The notes under the pieces are model-generated. The model made no database searches. It was not told where the DNA came from and was given only the letters and a program-made list of their open reading frames with translations. DNA of 35,648 nucleotides from Thermoleophilia bacterium (GTDB taxonomy: Bacteria > Actinomycetota > Thermoleophilia > Miltoncostaeales > Miltoncostaeaceae): the NCBI GenBank assembly GCA_020438485.1, contig JAGQUM010000020.1:1-35648 (forward strand), in the 5' to 3' direction. The stretch's first letter is position 1. Every line of letters begins with the position of its first letter. Below, piece by piece: positions 1 to 8,114 of this stretch. Made by a program: the position numbers and the translations under genes.

Positions 1-1251
1 GTCCTCGCGCACGCCCCCGGGGAGGCGGCCGAGCTGACGGGAGACGCGGACGCCACGCGGTCCCGCCACGCGGCCGTCGCCGCCGAGCTTGCCGCGGCCC
101 GCGAGCGCTACGGGACACGCAGCGGGGAGGTGGCCGAGCGGCGCGGCCGCGTCACCGGGGACGCGGCGCGCGTGGAGGCGGACGCCGCCCAGCTCGAGGC
201 CGACCGCGCCGCACTGGGGGCGTGGTCGACGTACGCCGACCCGTCCGGCGCGCTCGCGGAGGCCCGGCGGGCCGTGGCCGACGCCGAGGCCGCCGCCCAC
301 GAGGCGCAGAACTCCCTGGTGGGGGCCTCACGCGAGGCCGATGAGGGCGCGGCGGCGGCCGAACGGATCGCCCGGGAGGACGTGCAGCGCCTGCGGCTCG
401 CCGCGGCCCGCGCCGCCGACGTGGCGGGCCTCGACGAGCCCGCCCTGCCGGGCGAACCGCACGCGGCGGTCGCCGCGCTCGAGCCGTTCGTGCGACTGCT
501 GGAGGCGGCCCGGGACGACGCGCGGCGGCGCGCGCAGGAGTCATCCGAGGCCGCGGACGCCGCCCTGCGCGCGTTCAACGAGTCCTCCCGGGAGGGCGGC
601 GTGGCCGACCCGGCGACGCTTGACGCCGCCCGCGACCAGGCCGGGCGGGCGCTGGGCGACGCCCGGGCCGCGCTCGCGTCCGTGGCGTCCGCCGCGTACA
701 CCGCCGGCCAGTACGCGCGCGGCGCCCGCGCCGACGCGCGCGAGGCGGGCCTGTTCCACCAGATCGCGCAGGACCTGCGCGCCAACGGTTTTCCCCGGTA
801 CCTGCTGGGCCGTTTCCGCGAGCGGCTCGCGACGGGCGCATCGGTGCGGCTGCAGGAGCTCTCACACGGCGCGTACCGGTTCGCGGCCAGGGAGCCGGAC
901 CCCCTGGCGGTTGTCGACCTGCGCCGCGGCGAGAAACCCCGCGCGGCGTCCACGCTCTCCGGCGGCGAACGCTTCCTCGCCAGCCTTGCTCTGGCGCTGG
1001 GGCTGTCGGACATCGCGGCCGAGTCCGGGGGGCGGCTGGAGTGCCTGTTCCTGGACGAGGGCTTCTCCACGCTCGACGCCGATTCCCTCGAGCAGGCCCT
1101 CGCGGGTGTGGAGCGCCTGTCGGGCGACGGCCGCCTGATCGCCGTCATCACCCACCTGCCCGGCGTCGCCGACCGCCTGGGCGCCACGCTGCGCGTGACG
1201 AAGGACGCGGAGGGCGTGAGCCACGTGGCCGCCCCGGTCGCGGCGGGCTAA
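1..1251 (+). CDS. sbcC: SbcC-like exonuclease subunit, C-terminal part (5' end outside window)
   Basis: The frame is open from the first base, so the N-terminal ATPase half lies upstream of the window. The visible 416 residues are a long Ala/Arg/Glu-rich helical stretch, as in the SbcC/Rad50 coiled-coil arm, followed by the C-terminal ABC-ATPase lobe. That lobe has the signature LSGGE (about fragment residue 319), Walker B with catalytic Glu (ECLFLDEG), the D-loop STLD, and the switch histidine in ITHLPG. SbcC pairs with the SbcD nuclease to trim hairpins and DNA ends in the cytoplasm; sbcD would be expected just upstream. The stop overlaps the convergent TetR stop by four bases. RecN and SMC are alternatives, but the FLDEGFSTLD and ITH arrangement fits SbcC best. 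Confidence 0.88.
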   Translation, partial: VLAHAPGEAAELTGDADATRSRHAAVAAELAAARERYGTRSGEVAERRGRVTGDAARVEADAAQLEADRAALGAWSTYADPSGALAEARRAVADAEAAAHEAQNSLVGASREADEGAAAAERIAREDVQRLRLAAARAADVAGLDEPALPGEPHAAVAALEPFVRLLEAARDDARRRAQESSEAADAALRAFNESSREGGVADPATLDAARDQAGRALGDARAALASVASAAYTAGQYARGARADAREAGLFHQIAQDLRANGFPRYLLGRFRERLATGASVRLQELSHGAYRFAAREPDPLAVVDLRRGEKPRAASTLSGGERFLASLALALGLSDIAAESGGRLECLFLDEGFSTLDADSLEQALAGVERLSGDGRLIAVITHLPGVADRLGATLRVTKDAEGVSHVAAPVAAG

Positions 1252-1865
1252 CCGCCCCGCACCCGTTTGTCCAGCGTGTCGAGCAGCAGGTCGAGCCCCG
1301 GCTCGAAGTGGGCGCCGAACGCGTAGTCCGGCCGCATGGCCTGATCGGTGACGAACTCGACCAGGTGCGGGTATCGCCCGTCGGCGAGGGCCGCCACGAG
1401 CCCCTCCGCCACGTCCGCGGCGTCGCCGCCGCCCTCGAACGGCAGCGCGATCTCCTGCATCACGAAGCCGTAGACGTACGCGTCGATCATCGCGTACGCC
1501 AGACCGGTCCGGGCCGCGTCGAACCCGTCGCCGCGCAGCGTGCCGAGCATGGCGTCGTGGTGCGCCAGGGACGCCGGTCCGGGCGAGGTGCGCGTGTCCA
1601 GCAGGCCCAGAGCCCACGGGTGACGCAGCAGCACGGCCCGCGCCGACAGGCAGCGCCGCCGCACCTCCGCGCGCCAGGGACGGCCCGGCCGGGGCGCGTC
1701 CATCTCGGCGAACACCACGTCCACCAGCGCGTCCAGCACCGCCTCCTTACCCGCAAGGTGGTGGTACAGCGACATCGCCTTGACGCCGAGCTCGGCGGCG
1801 AGCGCGCGCATGGTCAGCCCGGCGGCGCCGTCGCGGTCGGCCAGGCTCACGGCCGCGGCCACCAC
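1248..1865 (-). CDS. TetR-family transcriptional regulator
   Basis: The N-terminal helix-turn-helix is clear (LTMRALAAELGVKAMSLYHHLAGKEAVLD), followed by an all-helical ligand domain resembling the TetR_C class. The listed start is the first in-frame GTG and gives 205 residues, but it clips the usual TetR N-terminus. The frame continues upstream for 17 codons and reads PLTRDD just before the GTG, as expected of the family. There is no ATG, GTG or TTG in that extension. A TAGGAT box at 1923-1928 lies six bases before an in-frame ATC at 1914-1916, so the true start may be ATC. A 29-bp palindrome directly upstream suggests autoregulation and control of the divergent membrane-protein genes. Confidence 0.85.
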   Translation of the reverse strand: MVAAAVSLADRDGAAGLTMRALAAELGVKAMSLYHHLAGKEAVLDALVDVVFAEMDAPRPGRPWRAEVRRRCLSARAVLLRHPWALGLLDTRTSPGPASLAHHDAMLGTLRGDGFDAARTGLAYAMIDAYVYGFVMQEIALPFEGGGDAADVAEGLVAALADGRYPHLVEFVTDQAMRPDYAFGAHFEPGLDLLLDTLDKRVRGG

Positions 1866-1922
1866 GTCGTCGCGGGTCAGCGGGGTCGTGCGGGTGTGGG
1901 ACCGGGGCTTGTCGATGCCGCG

Positions 1923-1928
1923 ATCCTA
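1923..1928 (-). promoter_or_regulatory. -10 box of the TetR gene, probably leaderless
   Basis: TAGGAT on the minus strand, with six bases to an in-frame ATC. The same box and spacing occur before ATG starts elsewhere in the window. The -35 region would fall inside the neighbouring palindrome. Confidence 0.5.
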
Positions 1929-1933
1929 CGCTA

Positions 1934-1962
1934 CCTTACTTAGTAAGTCGTACTAAGTAAGG
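1934..1962. promoter_or_regulatory. 29-bp palindromic operator for the adjacent TetR regulator
   Basis: Perfect 12-base arms, CCTTACTTAGTA and TACTAAGTAAGG, flank the 5-base centre AGTCG. This is one of the few AT-rich stretches in the region and lies between the TetR gene and the divergent membrane-protein genes, where a TetR dimer would block both promoters. Binding by this TetR is inferred from position. Confidence 0.75.
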
Positions 1963-2006
1963 GACGGTGGGGGCGATGGCGCGCACCACTCAGGGCAGGA
2001 CGGCCG

Positions 2007-2402
2007 GTGCCGTTCCTGGGCACGTTCCCGGCCTACGGCGGCGGCCCGCCCCCCCTGGCGTCGTCGGTGCTGGAGAGCCCCGCCCCGGCGCGCAGCGTCG
2101 CCGGGCACCCCGGGGCGCGCGCGGCGGCGGTGCTCGCCACGCTCCTCGACCCGGTCGTCGTCTCCGTCATCGGCGTGCCGGGGGCGGCCGCCCTCGGCAC
2201 GCGTGGCCCGCCGGCCGCGCACGCGTCGCTGGCGGCGTGGGTGTTCGGGGCCGCGCTCCTCGCGGCCGGCATTGCCGCGACGCCGACCGACGCCAACGGC
2301 TCTTTGTCGCCCTGCGCGATGCTGGGCCTGGGCGCGTCCGTGTGGTTCCGCCGTGCGCTGGGCCGGTGTCGCGCGTCGGCGTGGTGGGGCCCGGCCGGGT
2401 AG
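2007..2402 (+). CDS. Small hydrophobic membrane protein, family not recognised
   Basis: This 131-codon frame has G or C at nearly every third position and is clearly the coding one. It encodes hydrophobic stretches around residues 45-60 (AAVLATLLDPVVVSVIGV) and 75-95 (LAAWVFGAALLAAGIA), probably two to three membrane helices. The start is uncertain. GTG at 2007 has a weak AGGA before it. A -10-like TAAGTA inside the operator lies seven bases before a GTG at 1967, but that GTG is in another frame, so a frameshift between 1967 and 2007 is possible. The gene sits between the TetR operator and the DUF4386 gene and is probably under that regulator. The 163 bases that follow hold only a weak 37-codon frame. 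Confidence 0.5.
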   Translation: MPFLGTFPAYGGGPPPLASSVLESPAPARSVAGHPGARAAAVLATLLDPVVVSVIGVPGAAALGTRGPPAAHASLAAWVFGAALLAAGIAATPTDANGSLSPCAMLGLGASVWFRRALGRCRASAWWGPAG

Positions 2403-2565
2403 GCGTGCATGGCCGCCGGTGCCGCGCGGGCAGCGGCCGGCGGGGAACCCGGCATGCGGCCGTCGCGTCCCGGGGGCACGTTGGAGGTGGTGCCGGCCGG
2501 GGTGCCGCGACGGCACGGGTGAGACCCGGCGCCTACGCGGTGCCCCGGCGCGCGGCGGTGGCCGC

Positions 2566-3186
2566 GTGAACCGCCGAGACGGCCTGACGGCCGGGCTGGC
2601 CCTGCTGGTCATGGCGATCCTGGCGGGGTGGGCCAACCTCGCCGTCGTCGAGCGCTACGTGGTGCGCGGCGACGCGGACGCGACGGCCCGCGCCGTGGAG
2701 GCGCACCCCGGCGCGTTCCACCTGGCGGCCGCGGCGTTCGCCGCCGTGGTGGTGCTGGACGTCGTCGTCGCGCTGGCGCTGTGGCGATTCCTCCGCCCCG
2801 TCCACGCGCGGGCCGCGGCTCTGGCGGCGTGGGCCCGCCTGGCGTACGCCGCGGCGTTCGCCGTGGCCGTGACGCTGCTGGCCGCGGGCCGCCCGCTGGA
2901 CTTCCTGCGGGTGTGGGACGCCGCGCTGGGCGTGTTCGCCGTGCACCTCGCCCTGATCGGCTGGCTGTGCTTACGCGCGCGTGCCCCACGGGTCATCGGC
3001 CCGCTGCTGTACGTGGCGGCCGCGGGCTACGTCACAGACGCGGTGGTCAGCGTGGCGGCGCCGGACTCCTCGGTGCGTGTGGCGGCCTTCACGTTCGTGG
3101 GCGAGGTGGCGCTGATGGCCTGGCTGCTGTGGCGCGCCCGGGCGGGCCGGCGGACACCGCATGCCGCGGGGTCCGCGCCGGGTTAG
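2566..3186 (+). CDS. DUF4386-family integral membrane protein
   Basis: The 206-residue product resembles DUF4386 proteins: a first helix (LTAGLALLVMAILAGWANLAVV), a periplasmic-type segment with the RGDADATARAVEAHP pattern, then further helices ending in a conserved-looking block (PRVIGPLLYVAAAGYVTDAV) and a GEVALMAWLLWRA helix. Six membrane spans are likely. The GTG start keeps the family-like N-terminus; no strong ribosome-binding site is seen. The function of DUF4386 proteins is unknown. Members are often found beside TetR or similar regulators, which fits the upstream TetR gene and palindrome. Confidence 0.8.
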   Translation: MNRRDGLTAGLALLVMAILAGWANLAVVERYVVRGDADATARAVEAHPGAFHLAAAAFAAVVVLDVVVALALWRFLRPVHARAAALAAWARLAYAAAFAVAVTLLAAGRPLDFLRVWDAALGVFAVHLALIGWLCLRARAPRVIGPLLYVAAAGYVTDAVVSVAAPDSSVRVAAFTFVGEVALMAWLLWRARAGRRTPHAAGSAPG

Positions 3187-3215
3187 GCCGGGATCGCGCC
3201 GGGTACTGCCCCGGC

Positions 3216-3815
3216 ATGACCACTCAGAAGCCCTCCCGCCGTCGCCGCGCCGCGACGGCACCCAAGTTCACCGTTCCCGGCATGACGAAGAAGGACGCCG
3301 TCGCGCTCATCGACCTGTTGCAGCAGCGCCTGGTATCGCTCACCGACCTGGCGCTGACGCTGAAGCACGTCCACTGGAACGTGATCGGCCCGAACTTCAT
3401 CGCCGTCCACACGATGCTCGACCCCCAGGTCGACGCCATCCACCCGATGGTCGATGAGATCGCCGAGCGCATCGCCACGCTGGGCGGCGAGCCCAACGGC
3501 CTGGCGGGCGGCATCGTCGCGACGCGCACGTGGGACGACTACGACGTGGGCCGCGCACCCGCCCTCGAGCACCTGGGCGCCCTCGACGTGGTGTACCAGG
3601 GGGTCGTCGAGGACCACCGCAAGGCCGTGGACGAGGTGGAGTCGCTCGACCTGGTGACGCAGGACATGCTCATCGGCCACCTGGAGAAGCTGGAGCTCTT
3701 CCACTGGTTCGTGCGCGGGCACCTGGAGTCCATGGACGGCAGCCTGGTCACCGGCGGCGCCACGACGGAGCGGGGCGCGCAGCGCAAGGTACGCGCGTCA
3801 CGCAAGAAGGCGTGA
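3216..3815 (+). CDS. dps: Dps-like ferritin, DNA-binding protein from starved cells
   Basis: The 199-residue product has the Dps four-helix core with its intersubunit ferroxidase residues: His in KHVHWNV, His in IAVHTML, and Asp/Glu in VDEIAERI. The protein oxidises Fe(II) with peroxide, stores ferric iron in a 12-subunit shell and can coat DNA. The first 20 residues (KPSRRRRAA) and the last 15 (QRKVRASRKKA) are rich in Lys and Arg, consistent with direct DNA binding. A TACTGC hexamer six bases before ATG may be a weak leaderless promoter. The flavoprotein gene follows 17 bases downstream with its own TAGGCT box. Confidence 0.93.
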   Translation: MTTQKPSRRRRAATAPKFTVPGMTKKDAVALIDLLQQRLVSLTDLALTLKHVHWNVIGPNFIAVHTMLDPQVDAIHPMVDEIAERIATLGGEPNGLAGGIVATRTWDDYDVGRAPALEHLGALDVVYQGVVEDHRKAVDEVESLDLVTQDMLIGHLEKLELFHWFVRGHLESMDGSLVTGGATTERGAQRKVRASRKKA

Positions 3816-3820
3816 CGCCC

Positions 3821-3826
3821 TAGGCT
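3821..3826 (+). promoter_or_regulatory. Leaderless-type -10 box of the flavoprotein gene
   Basis: TAGGCT ends six bases before the ATG at 3833, and there is no Shine-Dalgarno sequence. Confidence 0.55.
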
Positions 3827-3832
3827 GCGTCC

Positions 3833-5185
<1,353 letters not shown>

Positions 5186-5188
5186 GGG

Positions 5189-5342
5189 TCACCCGCCCGG
5201 CGGCACGACCAGCGCCCCCACAACCATCGCGAGCCGCGGGACGCGCTCCATCACGACGGCCACGCCCTCCTGCAACAGCGGGCGCGGCGCGGCGTTCGGC
5301 CCGATCGCGTGGGTGGCGGAACACGTCGGCGAGCGCCGGCAT
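5189..5342 (-). pseudogene. Possible frameshifted remnant of a small gene
   Basis: Within the 335-base gap between the flavoprotein and MFS genes, minus-strand coding character is visible in two frames. From ATG at 5342 one frame reads MPALADVFRH. From about 5310 a second frame with strong third-position G/C reads GPNAAPRPLLQEGVAVVMER and ends at the TGA at 5189-5191. A single-base indel near 5310 would join them into a roughly 50-residue tail. I do not recognise the family. The rest of the gap (5343-5520) shows no gene. Confidence 0.3.
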
Positions 5343-5520
5343 CCCCCCACCGGGGGCACCGTCTCGCGCGGCTCGCGCGCATCGCCCCGTCTGGTGCGGC
5401 GGCCCCTCGCCGGCGCGAAGCCGGCCGGGAGGTGGGCAGCGAGGGAATCGGGCTCTGTGCGCACGTTACCGGCCGTCGCGCCCCATCCCGGTGTCGCGCG
5501 GTGCCGTGCCGTCGAGGCGT

Positions 5521-6564
5521 TCATTCGCGGCCGAGCGCACGCGGCAGGACGGCGACGGTGGCGACGGCCAGCGCGAGGATGCCCCAGAGCCCCCAGAGCG
5601 CCCACAGGCCGAACGCCGCGATGCCCACGAGGCCTCCCAGGAACTCCGCGGCGGACGTCACCGTGGCCCGGGCGGGGCCCTCGATGCGGTCCTGCAGGCG
5701 CATGTCCACGATGATGCGCACGCCGCGGAACACGCCGTAGAACGCGGCGATGGCCAGCACGCCCGCGGGGACGCGGGCCAGACCCGCGACGGCGACGAGC
5801 GCCACCGCGCCGCCGAACGCCCACGCCAGCGCGTCGCCCGATGCGTGGTGGAAGCGGCCGGCGAGGGCCGCACCCAGCGCGCCCAGCAGCGGCAGCCACA
5901 CCACGGCCAGCGGCACCCAGGGTGTGGGCACCCCCCACTCGTGGGCCAGCAGCACGTCGTACTCCTCGAGCGCCTCGAGGCTCAGTAGCAGGGACGAGGC
6001 GGCCAGCGCCCCGCGCACGACGGCCGACCCGGCCGCCTCCCGCACGCCGGCGCGCAGCAGCTCGAGGTACCCGTGGTCGTGGTCCTCGCCCCCGGGGCGG
6101 GCACGACGGGGACGCAGGTCGGGCAGCGTCCACGCGGCGGCGGACGCCGCAAGCGACGCGGCCACGCTGACGGCCCCCACCAGCGGGTAGCCGCCCCACA
6201 CCAGCAGCGGCCCGGCCGCCAGGCCCGCGGGCACCTGCCCGACGAGGCCCATCGCCGCCACCCGCCCGCGCACCCGCGCGTACTCGCCTGACGCCCCGGC
6301 CGCGTCGAGCCCGTCGTAGATGAGCGCCTCCAGCGTGCCGGAGATCAGCGACTCGCCGACGCCCCACAGCACGAAACCGAGGGCGAACGACCAGACCTCC
6401 GGGTGCACGACCCAGCACGCGAAGCCCGCGGCCTGGAACACGCCGGACGCGACCAGCATGGCGCGTCGCGACACCCTGTCGGCCAGCGCCCCGGTGGGGA
6501 CCTCGGCCACGAGCCCCACCACGGCCCACAGGGCGAACAGCCCCGAGATCGCGGCGTCCGACAT
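5521..6564 (-). CDS. MFS transporter (5' end apparently disrupted)
   Basis: The product is hydrophobic with about ten predicted helices and an MFS loop 2-3 motif (GALADRVSRRAML), typical of drug or metabolite efflux carriers. The listed ATG gives 347 residues but removes the first helix. Upstream the frame encodes WAFFIDAIALYPLYALLF, a normal helix 1, preceded by HTVRQIERR, with no ATG, GTG or TTG. Further upstream an in-frame ATG at 6690 sits seven bases after TACCAT, but TGA at 6676-6678 stops it at codon 5. The gene is therefore either a nonsense pseudogene, restarted internally, or affected by a sequence error. It lies downstream of the aldo/keto reductase on the same strand. Confidence 0.75.
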   Translation of the reverse strand: MSDAAISGLFALWAVVGLVAEVPTGALADRVSRRAMLVASGVFQAAGFACWVVHPEVWSFALGFVLWGVGESLISGTLEALIYDGLDAAGASGEYARVRGRVAAMGLVGQVPAGLAAGPLLVWGGYPLVGAVSVAASLAASAAAWTLPDLRPRRARPGGEDHDHGYLELLRAGVREAAGSAVVRGALAASSLLLSLEALEEYDVLLAHEWGVPTPWVPLAVVWLPLLGALGAALAGRFHHASGDALAWAFGGAVALVAVAGLARVPAGVLAIAAFYGVFRGVRIIVDMRLQDRIEGPARATVTSAAEFLGGLVGIAAFGLWALWGLWGILALAVATVAVLPRALGRE

Positions 6565-6697
6565 CCCATGCTCCGCGAACAGCAGGGCGTACAGGGGATA
6601 CAGCGCGATCGCGTCGATGAAGAACGCCCACGCGCACGCGCGGCGCTCGATCTGGCGGACTGTGTGCGGCGACGGTCAGTTCCCGGGCATCAGGACC

Positions 6698-6703
6698 ATG
6701 GTA
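6698..6703 (-). promoter_or_regulatory. Leaderless-type -10 box before the disrupted MFS start
   Basis: TACCAT on the minus strand ends seven bases before the ATG at 6690, which opens the MFS frame but meets TGA at codon 5. It lies just after the end of the aldo/keto reductase gene. Confidence 0.35.
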
Positions 6704-6709
6704 CGCCCG

Positions 6710-7645
6710 TCAGCCGGCCCGGTCGAGGCGGTCGCGCAGCTCGGCCGGCAGATCGAGAGCGGCGCCCGCGAGCGCCGACTCCATCTGACGCACGCTGCTG
6801 ACCCCCGCGATGGGGCGCACGCGCCCGCCCGGGCGGGCCAGCCACGCCAGCACCACCTGTCCCGGCGTGGCGCCCAGTTCGGCCGCAACCTCCCCCAGCA
6901 CCCGGAGGCGGTCGGTGGTGCCGGGGTGGCGGTACGAGTCCGGCAGCGGCCGGTCGGCCCGGTCGTACGCGCCGCGCAGCAGCGGGCTGTAGACCCAGAG
7001 GTCCACGTCGTCGTGGGCGTCCATGAAATCGCGCGTCTCCTCGGTGACCGCCCCGAAGCGGTGGTACCGGTCGGCGTCCGGCGCGTCCGGACGCCGGTGC
7101 ACGTACGAGTCGGCCAGCTGAACGGCGGTGAACGGCTCCGCCCCCGCCTCCCGGGCGAGGGCCCGGGCACGCTCCAGCCGCCACGTGGCGTAGTTCGACG
7201 CGCCCAGCCGCCGCACGGCCCCCTCGGCCACCAGGCGCGCAAGCGCGACGACCGTGTCGGCCAGGGGCGTGTCACGGTCGTCGGCGTGGGCCCAGTACAC
7301 GTCGATGACGTCCGTGCCCAGGCGGGCTCGGCTGCGCTCGACCTCGCGGCGGATCACGGAGGGCCCGAGCCCCTGGACGCCGCCGCCCCCGGCGGGCTCG
7401 ACACCCACCTTCGTGGCGATCTCCACGCGATCGCGCATGCCGGGACGGTCGGCCAGCCAACGGCCGATGACCGCTTCGCTCTGGCCCCCGTGCCCGGTGG
7501 GGTTCGCCCAGAACGCGTAGCAGTTCGCGGTGTCCAGCACCCGCCCGCCCGCGTCGGCGTAGGCGTCGAGGATGTCTCGCGCCGTGGCTTCCGGCACGGT
7601 CGTGCCGAAGTACATGGTGCCGAGGATGAGGGGCGGGGCGGACAT
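6710..7645 (-). CDS. Aldo/keto reductase
   Basis: The 311-residue protein shows the aldo/keto reductase barrel pattern: LILGTMYFGT at the start, the catalytic aspartate and tyrosine in RVLDTANCY, the lysine in EIATKVGVE, the expected histidine in DVYWAHADDRDTPLADTV, and the NADPH-binding end (RPIAGVSSVRQMESAL). It should reduce carbonyls with NADPH in the cytoplasm; the substrate is unknown. I chose the ATG at 7645 because GGAG lies just upstream and the barrel begins directly after it. A TTG eleven codons further upstream is open but adds a low-complexity tail. Confidence 0.88.
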   Translation of the reverse strand: MSAPPLILGTMYFGTTVPEATARDILDAYADAGGRVLDTANCYAFWANPTGHGGQSEAVIGRWLADRPGMRDRVEIATKVGVEPAGGGGVQGLGPSVIRREVERSRARLGTDVIDVYWAHADDRDTPLADTVVALARLVAEGAVRRLGASNYATWRLERARALAREAGAEPFTAVQLADSYVHRRPDAPDADRYHRFGAVTEETRDFMDAHDDVDLWVYSPLLRGAYDRADRPLPDSYRHPGTTDRLRVLGEVAAELGATPGQVVLAWLARPGGRVRPIAGVSSVRQMESALAGAALDLPAELRDRLDRAG

Positions 7646-7704
7646 CGGGCTCCGGAGTTTCGGTGGCGCGGCGCTCAAGCGCGCGCGCCGGGGGGCCGAG
7701 GAGG

Positions 7705-7734
7705 TTGTAGGCCGACCCCCGATTCCGGTACCCT
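7705..7734 (+). promoter_or_regulatory. Promoter of the tRNA cluster
   Basis: TTGTAG at 7705-7710 and TACCCT at 7729-7734 are separated by 18 bases. The predicted transcript starts near 7741, ten bases before the first tRNA. Confidence 0.5.
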
Positions 7735-7750
7735 TCCCGGGCTCACGCGC

Positions 7751-7832
7751 GGGGGGATGCCCGAGTGGTCAAAGGGAGCGGTCTGTAAAATCGCCGGCTC
7801 AGCCTACGGAGGTTCGAACCCTCCTCCCCCCA
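7751..7832 (+). tRNA. tRNA-Tyr (GTA)
   Basis: Acceptor GGGGGGA pairs with TCCCCCC. The anticodon loop CTGTAAA gives GTA. A long variable arm of about 13 bases marks a class II tRNA, and the T arm is GGAGG-TTCGAAC-CCTCC. Discriminator A ends the gene and no CCA is encoded. Confidence 0.95.
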
Positions 7833-7854
7833 CTGGTGTGAGCCGGATTTCAGT

Positions 7855-7927
7855 GCCCAGTTAGCTCAGTTGGTAGAGCACCTCCATGGTAAGGAGGGGG
7901 TCAGCGGTTCGAGTCCGCTACTGGGCT
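7855..7927 (+). tRNA. tRNA-Thr (GGT)
   Basis: Acceptor GCCCAGT pairs with ACTGGGC. The anticodon stem CCTCC/GGAGG encloses loop ATGGTAA, anticodon GGT. The T loop is TTCGAGT. CCA is not encoded. The gene lies 22 bases after tRNA-Tyr. Confidence 0.95.
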
Positions 7928-7940
7928 TGGCAGTACGCAG

Positions 7941-8014
7941 GGCGGAGTAGCTCAGCCGGTTAGAGCAGCGGAATCATAATCCGCGTGTCGGGGGTTCGAG
8001 TCCCTCCTCCGCTA
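7941..8014 (+). tRNA. tRNA-Met (CAT), elongator type
   Basis: Anticodon stem GCGGA/TCCGC encloses loop ATCATAA, anticodon CAT. Acceptor GGCGGAG pairs with CTCCGCT, leaving a G-T first pair. There is no C-A mismatch at the first position and no run of three G-C pairs in the anticodon stem, so it is not the initiator. A tRNA-Ile2 read by modified CAT is a less likely alternative. Thr-Met neighbours are common in actinobacteria, often before rpmG, which is absent here. CCA is not encoded. Confidence 0.93.
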
Positions 8015-8020
8015 CTTGAG

Positions 8021-8045
8021 AAGGCCCGCCTGTGCGGGCCTTTCG
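8021..8045 (+). terminator. Intrinsic terminator of the tRNA cluster
   Basis: A nine-base stem, AAGGCCCGC with GCGGGCCTT, closes the loop CTGT, and a short T-rich tail follows seven bases after tRNA-Met. It is the clearest Rho-independent terminator in the window. Confidence 0.8.
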
Positions 8046-8114
8046 TCGTTTGGCCCGGCCCGCGCGGCGCCCGGGACGAATGGCGCGCCGCAGGACCCGG
8101 CGGCCACGGGTCCG

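Noticed and set aside
5400-5440. GCCGGC-rich inverted repeat in the gap before the MFS gene, considered as a terminator
   Set aside because: GCCGGC is self-complementary and common in such DNA, and no T run follows.
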